Part shown: positions 1 through 7,806 of the stretch, in pieces
Layout of the letters: each line of letters starts with the position of its first letter
Position numbering within the stretch: the stretch's first letter is position 1
Assembly (NCBI GenBank): GCA_947494545.1
Contig: CANLVH010000017.1
Span: 1 to 53,049, forward strand
Length of the DNA: 53,049 nt
Reading direction: 5' to 3'
Source: an uncultured Mesonia sp.
GTDB lineage: Bacteria; Bacteroidota; Bacteroidia; Flavobacteriales; Flavobacteriaceae
Notes under the pieces: model-generated
What the model was told of the DNA's origin: nothing
Databases searched by the model: none
Seen by the model: only the letters and a program-made list of their open reading frames with translations
Position numbers and translations under genes: made by a program

Positions 1-15
1 ATTGGAATAGTAAAG

Positions 16-66
16 GGGGACTTTCAGTCCCCAGTATTAATAAACCTCTGCACTTTCAGTGCAGAG
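16..66. repeat. Pair of perfect short hairpins with identical loop
   Basis: Two perfect inverted repeats lie close together. Positions 16-32 have arms GGGGAC/GTCCCC and 46-66 have arms CTCTGCAC/GTGCAGAG. Both have the loop TTTCA. The stem core GCACT/AGTGC and the order of a GCAC-type then a GGG-type hairpin (read on the minus strand) recur at 52991-53033. This looks like a REP-type palindromic repeat family of the kind mobilised by IS200-like (RAYT) transposases, but no transposase is visible in the window. The hairpins supply the last codons of the PIN-domain reading frame. Confidence 0.6.
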
Positions 67-227
67 TTGTTTAGTTTTTCTTGGTGCTCCCATATTTCTT
101 CTCTTAGATATTTTGGAGCGTAAAAATCATAGAATTCTCCACCTGTAATTAAAATTTGTCCAATTCTACTATTTGTATTTAAAATAGCACTAAAAATTAT
201 ATTAGAATCAACGATTAACTTAGTCAT
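24..227 (-). CDS. PIN-domain toxin, C-terminally truncated by a hairpin repeat
   Basis: The N-terminal part reads as a PIN-domain ribonuclease of a type II toxin-antitoxin system. The first catalytic Asp lies in LIVDSNIIFSAIL (about residue 7), and an acidic helix REEIWEHQEKL follows near residue 44. PIN toxins are normally about 130-150 residues; this frame stops at 67. Its last ~14 codons are read straight through two hairpin repeats, so the acidic residues of the second half of the active site are missing. The upstream antitoxin-like gene overlaps it by 8 nt, as in toxin-antitoxin operons. I infer a toxin inactivated by insertion or rearrangement. That the surviving part was a PIN domain is fairly sure; activity of this remnant is unlikely. 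Confidence 0.6.
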   Translation of the reverse strand: MTKLIVDSNIIFSAILNTNSRIGQILITGGEFYDFYAPKYLREEIWEHQEKLNNSALKVQRFINTGD

Positions 228-429
228 TCATTCCTATTTCTTTCTTAATTTTTTTCCAGCGATTAGACTTAGTTTTGTTTGCTAATTCTTCTAAGTCTTT
301 TTCTGTCGCATTAGATTTTGAAGTAAGTTCCTCATATTTTAAATAATCTAAAATTGACTGAATTGTTGAAACTTTGGTGTTTGCAGAGAACCTAACCAGT
401 ATTTCATTATTTTTTCGTTCGACTATCAT
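220..429 (-). CDS. Putative antitoxin partner of the PIN toxin
   Basis: This small 69-residue charged protein lies directly upstream of the truncated PIN gene and overlaps its start by 8 nt, the classic order of antitoxin then toxin. The N-terminus (MIVERKNNEILVRF) looks like a beta strand pair. The C-terminal half is Lys/Glu-rich and helical and would wrap a toxin. I recognise no named DNA-binding motif with certainty. The function rests on gene order and size. With the toxin truncated, the gene may persist as an orphan antitoxin that still represses its own promoter. Confidence 0.55.
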   Translation of the reverse strand: MIVERKNNEILVRFSANTKVSTIQSILDYLKYEELTSKSNATEKDLEELANKTKSNRWKKIKKEIGMND

Positions 430-531
430 CTTTACCTTTTTATCAAATTTAACGATTATTTTTATTTTTCCCTCGTTTTAATCGCTTCAACATTTAACAC
501 AGCAAATCTCCATTTTTTAATAGTAATTTTA

Positions 532-550
532 TAATTTTGGAATAATTCCA
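532..550 (+). promoter_or_regulatory. dinB promoter -7 box overlapped by a palindrome
   Basis: TAATTTTG at 532-539 fits the Bacteroidota -7 box TAnnTTTG. A 13-bp near-perfect palindrome, TGGAATAATTCCA (538-550), begins inside it and would cover the transcription start of dinB-dnaE2. A repressor bound there would block transcription. A damage-responsive LexA-like repressor is the obvious candidate, but that is inference. No -33 TTTG is apparent. Confidence 0.35.
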
Positions 551-573
551 TTTTAAAGGAAATAATCCAATTT

Positions 574-1791
574 ATGAAAACCAAATCTATATTACATTTA
601 GATTTAGATACCTTTTTTGTTTCGGTAGAACGTTTACTGAATACAGAATTACAAAACAAACCCTTACTGGTAGGCGGTTTAGGAGATAGAGGCGTGGTGG
701 CCGCGTGTAGTTACGAAACTAGAAAATTTGGTGTACACAGCGGCATGTCTATGAAAGTTGCGCGTAATTTATGTCCGCAAGCTACTGTAATAAAAGGCAA
801 TGCTTCTACCTACACCAAACATTCGCATGTGGTTACGCAAATTATAAAAAGTGAAGTGCCAGCTTTTGAAAAAGCTAGCGTAGATGAGTTTTATGCAGAT
901 TTAACCGGAATGGATCGTTTTTTTGGTATACAAAAATTTGCTGGAGAATTACGTCAAAAAATTATAAAAGAAAGTGGTTTACCCATTTCGTTTGGCTTAT
1001 CGCAAAATAAAATAGTTTCTAAAATTGCTACCGGAGAAGCCAAACCCAACAACCAACGCATTATAGAAACCGGCACAGAAAAAGACTTTTTAGCACCGCT
1101 TTCCGTAAGGAAAATTCCGCAAGTGGGAAGTGCCACTTATCAAAAATTAATAAATCTTGGCATTCAACATATTCATACGGTACAAAAAATGCCGGTAGAA
1201 ATGTTAGAAAGCGTTTTAGGAAAAAACGGAAAAACCATTTGGCTACGTGCGCAAGGTATAGACAATACGCCAATCATTCCTTTTCACGAGCGTAAATCTA
1301 TTTCTATGGAGCGTACTTTTCATAAAGATACCATAGATGTTGCACGCTTAACCGCAACCATAAAAGCAATGACAGAAAGTTTGTCTTACCAATTGCGCAG
1401 CGCCAATAAATTAACCGCAAATATTAGCGTAAAAATTAAATATTCTGATTATAAAACCTACACCAAACAACAGAAAATACCCTATACCAGCGCAGATCAT
1501 ATTTTACAGCCTTTAGCTTTAGAATTGTTCCACAAATTGTACAACCGCAGAATGTTAATCAGATTAATAGGTGTAAAACTCTCTAATATTGTTGGCGGCA
1601 ATTACCAGATAAACCTTTTTGACGATTCGCAAAAAATGCTGCATTTGTACCAATCTTTAGATAAAATAAAAAACAAATATGGCGAGCACAGTGTATTACG
1701 AGCTTCAACCTTAGGAACACGAACCATTGGCGGAGCGCAAAACCCGTTTAACGGCGAACCTCCCGTTGTGTTAGCGCATAGAAATCAGTAA
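574..1791 (+). CDS. dinB: DNA polymerase IV (Y-family translesion polymerase)
   Basis: Y-family polymerase that copies past damaged bases and is error-prone on undamaged template. The palm motif HLDLDTFFVSVE gives catalytic Asp10 with Phe14 near the sugar-selecting gate. The second motif SVDEFYADLTG gives Asp104/Glu105. Helix-hairpin-helix and little-finger regions follow. A QINLF sequence near residue 348 matches the beta-clamp binding consensus. Length 405 is slightly above E. coli Pol IV (351). The gene is followed after 6 nt by a DnaE-type polymerase, so the two form a translesion operon. A palindrome over the promoter suggests damage-responsive repression. The start ATG at 574 follows an AT-rich leader without a strong Shine-Dalgarno, as is usual in this phylum. 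Confidence 0.93.
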   Translation: MKTKSILHLDLDTFFVSVERLLNTELQNKPLLVGGLGDRGVVAACSYETRKFGVHSGMSMKVARNLCPQATVIKGNASTYTKHSHVVTQIIKSEVPAFEKASVDEFYADLTGMDRFFGIQKFAGELRQKIIKESGLPISFGLSQNKIVSKIATGEAKPNNQRIIETGTEKDFLAPLSVRKIPQVGSATYQKLINLGIQHIHTVQKMPVEMLESVLGKNGKTIWLRAQGIDNTPIIPFHERKSISMERTFHKDTIDVARLTATIKAMTESLSYQLRSANKLTANISVKIKYSDYKTYTKQQKIPYTSADHILQPLALELFHKLYNRRMLIRLIGVKLSNIVGGNYQINLFDDSQKMLHLYQSLDKIKNKYGEHSVLRASTLGTRTIGGAQNPFNGEPPVVLAHRNQ

Positions 1792-1797
1792 TAAAAA

Positions 1798-4700
1798 ATG
1801 TATCTTAATTGTCACTCTCAATATTCGTTGCGTTACGGGGTTCTTTTAGAAGAAGAGCTTTGTGCTTTGGCCAAAAAAAACAATTTTAAGCAATTGGCTT
1901 TAACAGATATCAATTCTACTTCGGGATGTTTGCAGTTTGTTAAACATGCGCAAAAACAAAACATCCGGCCGGTCGTAGGAATAGATTTTAGAAATCAAGC
2001 GCAACAAAAATTTGTAGGCTTAGCCAAAAACAATGTAGGTTTTAGAAATTTAAACGAGTTTTTATCAGAACATTTACACCATAAAAAAGGCTTTGAAGCT
2101 CGCGCACCAAAATTAGAAGATTGCTTTTTAATTTATCCGTTTGCTTCTTTTGTAGCCGAGAAAAATCAGTACCCAAAAATAAATCCGAAAAGTTTAACTG
2201 CTAACGAATTTATAGGCGTTTCTTTAAAAGAACTCAATGCTTATAAGTTTTCTACTTTACAAAGCTATAAGCATAAAGTAGTTTTGCTGCAGCCGGTAAG
2301 TTTTTTAAATAAAAAACACTTTAATACACACCGGTTATTGCGTGCTATAGATAATAATTGTTTGCTTAGTAAGCTACCAGAAGAGCAACAAGGCAGAGAA
2401 GAAGACACTTTTTATACAAAAACCCAATTGCTTATGCGTTTAAAAGACTGTAAATATATCATAGAAAACACGCAGCTACTTTTAGAAAAATGCAAAATTG
2501 ATTTTTCTTTTGATACCAGACAAAATGTTAATTTACAAAGATTTGGTGCTTCCGAAAAAGAAGATATAGCCACGCTAAAACAGCTTTGTTATAAAAATTT
2601 AAACAAGCGTTATCCCAATGCTTCTCAAAAAGTGCACGAACGCCTTGAAAAAGAATTGCAGGCTATTATAAAAATGCAGTTTGTGTCTTATTTTTTAATC
2701 AATTTAGATATTGTAGAATATGCCAAACGTATGGATTTTCCGTTTATTGGTAGAGGCAGCGGCGCAAATTCTATCGTAGCGTATATTTTAGGAATTACCA
2801 ATGTAGATCCTATAGAATTAGATTTGTATTTTGAGCGTTTTATAAACTCCAATCGCAGTTCTCCGCCAGATTTTGACATAGATTTTTCTTGGAAAGACAG
2901 AGAGCAGGTAACGCAGTATATTTTTGAAAAATATAAAAACACCGCTTTAATGGGGACCTATGTTAGCTTTAAGCGGAAAGCCGTAATGCGCGAAATAGGG
3001 AAAGTTTTTGGTTTACCGAAAGAAAATATAGATAAATTAAGTGCCGGCTATTACCATTATAAAAATTTGGATAAATTGGAGCAACTAGTAGTTAAGTATG
3101 GCAAATACATAGAAGGTTTGCCCAATTATGTAAGTGTACATTCTGGCGGAATTTTAATTTTAAATGCTTCGGTTTATAATTTTGCTGCCACTTTTTTGCC
3201 GCCTAAAGGTTTTGAAACCATACAAATAGATATGAATATTAGCGAAGAAGTTGGTATTCATAAATTTGATATTTTGGCTCAGCGCGGTTTGTCAAAAATT
3301 AAAGATGCGGTAGCGTTGGTAAAAGAAAATCAGCCCAATGCAAGTATCAAAAACTTAGAAGAAGTAAAAGTTTTTAAAGAAGACCCGGCTATAAATCAAC
3401 TTTTAAAAACGGGCGATTGTATGGGGGTTTTTTATATAGAATCTCCTGCAATGCGCGGTTTGCTCACAAAATTACAAACAGATAATTATTTAAACTTGGT
3501 AGCGGCAAGTTCTATAATTAGACCGGGAGTTTCTAGCGCAGGAATGAAAGAAGAATTTATTAAGCGGCATCGTTTTCCGCGAAAGCGAAAAGAAGCGCAT
3601 CCGGTATTGTACAAAATTATGCCAGATACCTATGGCGTGATGGTTTACCAAGAAGATGTTATGAAAGTGGCGCATCATTTTGCAGGTTTAGATTTAGAAG
3701 ATGCAGATGTTTTACGACGCGGAATGAGCGGTAAAAAAACTTCTAAAGAAAAAATGCAAAGCATAGAAACCAAGTTTAAAGAAAATTGCAAACAAAGACA
3801 ACACAATCCGGCTTTGGTAGAAGAGATTTGGACGCAAATTTCTTCTTTTGCCGGTTATGCTTTTCCTAAAGGGCATTCTGCTTCTTACGCCGTAGAGAGT
3901 TACCAAAGTCTGTATTTAAAATGTTATTTTCCTTTAGAATTTATGGTGGCAGCTATTAATAATGGTGGCGGTTTTTATAGGGTAGAAACCTATTTGCGCG
4001 AGATAGAAAATCACGGCGGCGAGTTGCATTTACCTTGTGTAAATAAAAGCGATCACCCCACGGCTATTTATGGTAAAAAAGTATATTTAGGATTGGGCTA
4101 TTTAAAAGAATTAGAACAAAAAACCATTCGGGATATATTAGAAAATCGGCAGTTTTATGGCGAATTTCTTTCGTTAGAAAATTTTTTGGAACGCGTGGCT
4201 ATTTCTATTGAACAGCTTAGTATTTTAATAAAGATAGAAGCTTTTCGCTTTACGGAAAAAAACAAATACGAATTGTTGTGGAAAGCGCATTTTATTCAGA
4301 ATAAAAATAAAATTAAAACAAACCAAGAAATGCTGTTTCGCAGTAAAATGCAAACCTATACTTTGCCTTCTTTTAAAGCTTCTTTTTTGGCGCAGTCTTA
4401 TGACCAAATAAATTTGCTGGGTTTTAGTTTGGGACATCCTTTTAAATTGTTGCAAGATAAAATAGACAGCAAGCTAACCGCGGCTAATTTGTTGAAATAT
4501 AAAGATAAATCGGTAGTGATTTATGGCGATTTAATTACCATAAAAACCACCAAAACAAGCAAAGGAGAATATATGTATTTTGGTACTTTCTACGATTATA
4601 AATTTCAGGTGTTTGATACGGTGCATTTTCCAAAAATCGCACAGCAATATCCGGTGCGGGCCAAAGGCATTTATCGTTGTGTTGGTTTGGTAAAAGAAGA

Positions 4701-4800
4701 AATGGGTTATGTAAGTTTGCAAATAACCAAAATAACGCATATGCCCATTATGCCGGACGAGCGTTATGTAGGTATTGCAAATTATAAACGTATAGCGTAG
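1798..4800 (+). CDS. dnaE2: Error-prone DNA polymerase III alpha subunit (DnaE2-like)
   Basis: C-family polymerase of 1000 residues, shorter than the replicative DnaE expected in this group. It carries an N-terminal PHP domain (residues 1 to about 70 recognisable, YLNCHSQYS), the palm with the catalytic pair in PDFDIDF near residue 357, and a third Asp in HKFDILAQRG. Fingers with GYAFPKGHSASYA and a C-terminal OB-fold-like region follow, with no evident long tau-binding tail. The PHP metal ligands look degenerate: the first His of HxH is Asn, and the His of the TDH motif is Ile. Position 6 nt behind dinB and the short C-terminus support a damage-tolerance role and not the main replicase. Whether it is SOS-induced is inference. 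Confidence 0.85.
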   Translation: MYLNCHSQYSLRYGVLLEEELCALAKKNNFKQLALTDINSTSGCLQFVKHAQKQNIRPVVGIDFRNQAQQKFVGLAKNNVGFRNLNEFLSEHLHHKKGFEARAPKLEDCFLIYPFASFVAEKNQYPKINPKSLTANEFIGVSLKELNAYKFSTLQSYKHKVVLLQPVSFLNKKHFNTHRLLRAIDNNCLLSKLPEEQQGREEDTFYTKTQLLMRLKDCKYIIENTQLLLEKCKIDFSFDTRQNVNLQRFGASEKEDIATLKQLCYKNLNKRYPNASQKVHERLEKELQAIIKMQFVSYFLINLDIVEYAKRMDFPFIGRGSGANSIVAYILGITNVDPIELDLYFERFINSNRSSPPDFDIDFSWKDREQVTQYIFEKYKNTALMGTYVSFKRKAVMREIGKVFGLPKENIDKLSAGYYHYKNLDKLEQLVVKYGKYIEGLPNYVSVHSGGILILNASVYNFAATFLPPKGFETIQIDMNISEEVGIHKFDILAQRGLSKIKDAVALVKENQPNASIKNLEEVKVFKEDPAINQLLKTGDCMGVFYIESPAMRGLLTKLQTDNYLNLVAASSIIRPGVSSAGMKEEFIKRHRFPRKRKEAHPVLYKIMPDTYGVMVYQEDVMKVAHHFAGLDLEDADVLRRGMSGKKTSKEKMQSIETKFKENCKQRQHNPALVEEIWTQISSFAGYAFPKGHSASYAVESYQSLYLKCYFPLEFMVAAINNGGGFYRVETYLREIENHGGELHLPCVNKSDHPTAIYGKKVYLGLGYLKELEQKTIRDILENRQFYGEFLSLENFLERVAISIEQLSILIKIEAFRFTEKNKYELLWKAHFIQNKNKIKTNQEMLFRSKMQTYTLPSFKASFLAQSYDQINLLGFSLGHPFKLLQDKIDSKLTAANLLKYKDKSVVIYGDLITIKTTKTSKGEYMYFGTFYDYKFQVFDTVHFPKIAQQYPVRAKGIYRCVGLVKEEMGYVSLQITKITHMPIMPDERYVGIANYKRIA

Positions 4801-4809
4801 AAATCTTTA

Positions 4810-5136
4810 CTAATTACTTACCACTTTAAGACCAACAATAGAGGCAATTAAAGTAAACATAAAAAACAAGCGCCAAAATTCTGCCGGTTCTTTAAAAAAT
4901 ACAATTCCCATTGCAACACTGCCAACAGCGCCAATTCCCGTCCAAACGGCATAAGCGGTACCAATGGGTAAATTTTGCGAAGCTTTTACCAAAAAAGCCA
5001 TGCTAATGGCTAAAGAAAGTATAAAACCGCCATACCATAATAAAGCGGCATTACCTGTGGCACCTTTTGCTTTTCCCAAACAAAAAGCAAAACCAACTTC
5101 AAAAAGTCCTCCAATAATCAATAAAATCCAATTCAT
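4810..5136 (-). CDS. sugE: SMR-family exporter, SugE/Gdx (guanidinium) type
   Basis: A 108-residue protein with four membrane helices, the size of small multidrug resistance transporters, which work as antiparallel dimers driven by protons. The essential Glu lies in the first helix (GGLFEVGFAF, Glu13). The segment GTAYAVWTGIGAVG is the signature of the SugE/Gdx branch, whose characterised members export guanidinium and some quaternary ammonium ions. The gene stands alone, convergent with dnaE2 with 9 nt between them, and divergent from gdhA. I looked upstream for a guanidine riboswitch and saw nothing convincing. Family assignment is strong; substrate is inferred from the branch signature. 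Confidence 0.88.
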   Translation of the reverse strand: MNWILLIIGGLFEVGFAFCLGKAKGATGNAALLWYGGFILSLAISMAFLVKASQNLPIGTAYAVWTGIGAVGSVAMGIVFFKEPAEFWRLFFMFTLIASIVGLKVVSN

Positions 5137-5214
5137 GCTTACAGATTAACTATTTTCAAAGGTATTAATTTTTGGATTTCTTTGTGTTTAAAAATAAATT
5201 TAAGCAGGATTTCT

Positions 5215-5224
5215 CTTTACGGAA
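5215..5224 (+). repeat. CTTTACGGAA word (intergenic copy)
   Basis: One of 14 copies of the over-represented 10-mer in this window. This copy lies in the sugE-gdhA gap outside any gene. See the finding on this word for all positions and tests. Confidence 0.5.
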
Positions 5225-5388
5225 TGTTTTTTAAAAGAAAAACCTTATCAGCGCGTAAAAAGTCTTACGAAATCTCTTTAAAATAAAGAAAAATTATAGG
5301 TTAAATAAATCCTATTTACAAGAGAAACAGACTGATAAAAGTCATAAATAATTATCGGCTTTAATTAGTTAATACCTAGAATAATACT

Positions 5389-5451
5389 TACTTTTGATAA
5401 AGTGAGAAAATACCATCTTTACCAAGTTAGTGGAAAGGGGGTATTTCTTAC
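5389..5451 (+). promoter_or_regulatory. gdhA promoter -7 box and 5' leader hairpin
   Basis: TACTTTTG (5389-5396) matches TAnnTTTG. A strong hairpin starts about 6 nt later, where transcription should begin. Positions 5402-5414 pair with 5440-5451 through 12 base pairs with one bulged A and one G-U. Inside, CUUU/AAAG and CCA/UGG stack further. U-rich sequence follows from 5452. It could be an attenuator, an mRNA-stabilising 5' hairpin, or a small RNA ending near 5462. No known riboswitch consensus was recognised. Confidence 0.4.
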
Positions 5452-5502
5452 GTTTATTTTTAAAATTGAAATTAAAAACCATAGAATTATAACGTGATTA
5501 AA

Positions 5503-5523
5503 ACCATTAGACAAGCTAATGGT
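5503..5523 (+). promoter_or_regulatory. Perfect 8-bp hairpin upstream of gdhA start
   Basis: Arms ACCATTAG and CTAATGGT enclose loop ACAAG, ending 36 nt before the gdhA ATG at 5560. It lies inside the predicted leader, has no U-tract and is therefore not a terminator. A regulatory or stabilising role is possible. Confidence 0.4.
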
Positions 5524-5559
5524 GTAACAAAAATTTATTGGAAAAATTAGTTGGAAAAT

Positions 5560-6840
5560 ATGAGTAAAACAAAGACTATGAAGGCTAAAACCATGTACGA
5601 TAACGTAATGGACCAGTTTAACCAGGTTGCAGATCGTATGGATCTGAATAAAAACATCCGAAAGATTTTAGGAATTACCAATAATGAGATTATTGTGCAT
5701 TTTCCTGTAAAAATGGATAACGGCGAGGTAGAAATTTTTACCGGCTATCGTGTGCAACACAACAATGCTTTGGGTCCTTATAAAGGAGGCTTACGTTACC
5801 ACCCAAGTATAGATGTAAACGATGCTAAAGCTTTAGCAATGTGGATGACTTGGAAAACTTCTCTTGCCGGTTTGCCTTTTGGCGGAGCTAAAGGAGGTTT
5901 ACAACTAGATCCGCGCGATCACTCTTTAGGAGAATTAGAACGTATAACGCGTAGATTTACTTTTGCTCTTGGCGAAAATATTGGACCGGAACAAGATATT
6001 CCTGCTCCAGATGTAAATACAAACGCGCAGACAATGGCTTGGATTTTAGATACCTATATGTCTACCAAACCATCTTCAGCTAGATCACAAAACCAACACG
6101 TAGTTACCGGAAAACCGGTAGGCGCTGCAGGTTTAGAAGGTAGAGATAGAGCTACCGGTTTTGGAGTTTATTTAAACATTAAATTATATGTAGAAAGCCA
6201 AGGCGAAAGCTTAGAAGGAAAAACTTTTGCAGTGCAAGGTTTTGGTAATGTTGGCCAGTGGGCTTCTCATTTCTTAACCCGCGACGGAGCAAAACTTGTA
6301 GCTGTACAAGATGCACACGATACAATTTATGATGATAAAGGTATAGATGTGGCTGCTTTGCAAGAACATTGCAAACCACGTAAAGGTTCTATAGAAGGTT
6401 ATGAGCAAGCAGAAAGTATAGACCCATCTAAGTTTTTTGGTTTAGAAGTAGATATTTTGATTCCTGCTGCTTTGGGTAACCAAATTACAGATCAAAACGC
6501 TAACGATGTAAAAGCAAAAGTTGTAGCAGAAGGCGCAAATGGCCCGACTACCAACGATGGTGAGAAAATTTTACTGAAAAACGGCGTAGTAATTATTCCG
6601 GATATTTTGTGTAATTCCGGTGGGGTTATAGGAAGTTATTTTGAGTGGTTGCAAAACCGTAGTGGCGAGCTATGGCAATTAGACGAAGTAATGGAACGTA
6701 TTGAGAAAAAACTTACCGAGTCTTTCAAGAAAGTAGAAAAAGCAGTAAAAGAAGAACAAACCGATTGGAGAACAGCAGCTTATATTATTGCTATTTCTAG
6801 AATTGAACAAGCTTACGTTCAAAGAGGAATTTTCCCATAA
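5560..6840 (+). CDS. gdhA: Glutamate dehydrogenase (Glu/Leu/Phe/Val dehydrogenase family)
   Basis: Converts glutamate to 2-oxoglutarate and ammonia or the reverse, using NAD(P), and so links nitrogen assimilation to the TCA cycle. The substrate domain shows GPYKGGLRYHP and LPFGGAKGG, which carry the catalytic Lys residues, and PAPDVNT. The dinucleotide domain begins with the glycine motif FAVQGFGNVG. Length 426 fits hexameric bacterial enzymes. The open frame extends three codons further to a TTG at 5551; I chose the ATG at 5560. A later ATG at 5578 is also possible. The long structured leader suggests post-transcriptional control. Coenzyme preference cannot be told from sequence by eye. Confidence 0.95.
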   Translation: MSKTKTMKAKTMYDNVMDQFNQVADRMDLNKNIRKILGITNNEIIVHFPVKMDNGEVEIFTGYRVQHNNALGPYKGGLRYHPSIDVNDAKALAMWMTWKTSLAGLPFGGAKGGLQLDPRDHSLGELERITRRFTFALGENIGPEQDIPAPDVNTNAQTMAWILDTYMSTKPSSARSQNQHVVTGKPVGAAGLEGRDRATGFGVYLNIKLYVESQGESLEGKTFAVQGFGNVGQWASHFLTRDGAKLVAVQDAHDTIYDDKGIDVAALQEHCKPRKGSIEGYEQAESIDPSKFFGLEVDILIPAALGNQITDQNANDVKAKVVAEGANGPTTNDGEKILLKNGVVIIPDILCNSGGVIGSYFEWLQNRSGELWQLDEVMERIEKKLTESFKKVEKAVKEEQTDWRTAAYIIAISRIEQAYVQRGIFP

Positions 6841-6893
6841 ATCGTAGAGATTTTTATTGATTTAGCATACTATTTGCTATAAAATTTAAATAA

Positions 6894-6933
6894 GCCATAA
6901 TTGCTTTTTGGTTATTTTGAAAGCAATTATGGC
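6894..6933 (+). terminator. Perfect 14-bp hairpin between gdhA and the Rnk-like gene
   Basis: Arms at 6894-6907 and 6920-6933 are fully complementary (14 bp, 12-nt loop), followed only by a short AATTTTA. It may terminate gdhA weakly. It ends 20 nt before the next ATG, so it could also act in the leader of the downstream gene. Confidence 0.5.
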
Positions 6934-6953
6934 AATTTTAATATCATGCAATT

Positions 6954-7367
6954 ATGAAATACAAAACTTTAATATTAGAAAAGCGTGAACATGAAAGATT
7001 AAAGCGCATTATGGCTATGGGCCATTATTTAAACGACAAAACTTATAGAGCATCCATTTCTAAACTACACGAAGAATTGGAGCACGCAAAGGTTGTAAAG
7101 GCAGATAAAATGCCGGAAGATGTAATACGTTTTGATTCTATGGTTACCATAGAAACACCTTTTGGCCCGGCCAAAACATACCAATTGGTTACACCGGAAA
7201 AAAGCGATATAAAACAAAATAAAATTTCTATTTTAGCGCCTATGGGATCTGCTTTAATTGGTTATGCTAAAGGCGATGAGGTAGATTGGCATTTTCCTTC
7301 GGGACCCAACGTGATTAAAATTGTAGATGTTGTACAACCTAAAAAAGAACTAAGTGATGAGCGATGA
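6954..7367 (+). CDS. GreA/GreB-type C-terminal domain protein (Rnk-like)
   Basis: A 137-residue protein. The last ~90 residues (FDSMVTIETPFGPAKTYQLV to SALIGYAKGDEVDWHFPSG) match the FKBP-like domain shared by transcript-cleavage factors GreA/GreB and by Rnk. The N-terminal ~45 residues are a short helical segment, too short to be the full GreA coiled coil with its acidic tip. Rnk-type proteins bind RNA polymerase without cleavage activity; that role here is inferred. It overlaps the next gene by 11 nt, so the two are probably translationally coupled and may work together. Confidence 0.75.
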   Translation: MKYKTLILEKREHERLKRIMAMGHYLNDKTYRASISKLHEELEHAKVVKADKMPEDVIRFDSMVTIETPFGPAKTYQLVTPEKSDIKQNKISILAPMGSALIGYAKGDEVDWHFPSGPNVIKIVDVVQPKKELSDER

Positions 7368-7752
7368 AATTAAAAACCATTATGACCAAGATGATATTCA
7401 GAAATTAAATCTGGATAAAGACATTAAATCTTGGCAGAATGAAATAACCTTTATCAACACCGAATTAGATTTTTTTAAAAAGAACATTCAATTTTTATTA
7501 GTAGATGCGCAAGACATTCAAAACGAACTTTTAGAAAAAATAAAAAATCTACGCGAGCGTAATAATTATTACAGTTTGCAACTGGTAGATTATGACAAAG
7601 ATTCTGAAGGTATCATAGAATGCGAAGACGTGCATTGCGAGACTTTTTACCTTAATGAGCATCAAAGCTTTAAAAATGAACTTACCCAACACGTGCAACG
7701 TGTAAGAAAGCTTAAACGGGAAGTGTTTGAGCAGTTATCAAAAAAAATGTAA
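7357..7752 (+). CDS. Unknown coiled-coil protein coupled to the Rnk-like gene
   Basis: I do not recognise a named family. The 131-residue product is charged and almost entirely helical with heptad-like hydrophobic spacing (about residues 15-70 and 100-130). A central segment contains Cys and His residues (ECEDVHCETF) that could bind a metal, although this is speculation. No signal peptide or membrane segment is present. The ATG at 7357 lies inside the end of the preceding gene; a GTG one codon earlier is also open. The overlap suggests a partner of the Gre-domain protein, perhaps replacing the coiled coil it lacks. A terminator follows. Confidence 0.6.
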   Translation: MSDEIKNHYDQDDIQKLNLDKDIKSWQNEITFINTELDFFKKNIQFLLVDAQDIQNELLEKIKNLRERNNYYSLQLVDYDKDSEGIIECEDVHCETFYLNEHQSFKNELTQHVQRVRKLKREVFEQLSKKM

Positions 7753-7771
7753 AAATGCCTTATTGTAGTTA

Positions 7772-7806
7772 AAAGTCGTTTGGAAGAAAATTCAAACGAC
7801 TTTTTT
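7772..7806. terminator. Bidirectional rho-independent terminator
   Basis: Stem GTCGTTTG/CAAACGAC with a 10-nt loop is flanked by AAAA on the left and TTTTTT on the right. It serves the plus-strand coiled-coil gene and, in reverse, the minus-strand nuclease-fold gene, whose stop codon overlaps its right edge. Confidence 0.85.

Larger units (their letters stand above)
5137..5559. other. Intergenic region between sugE and gdhA with leader structure
   Basis: This 423-bp gap has no convincing gene. It holds a CTTTACGGAA word at 5215-5224, a -7 box TACTTTTG at 5389-5396 pointing to gdhA, a long hairpin at 5402-5451 and a second perfect hairpin at 5503-5523. Together they imply an approximately 158-nt structured 5' leader on the gdhA transcript. 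Confidence 0.5.

Noticed and set aside
462..659. Minus-strand frame over the dinB promoter and start
   Set aside because: Overlaps dinB codons and the promoter palindrome; composition is not protein-like.
5137..5250. Guanidine riboswitch before sugE
   Set aside because: Looked for conserved ykkC/mini-ykkC-type stem sequences on the minus strand and saw none.
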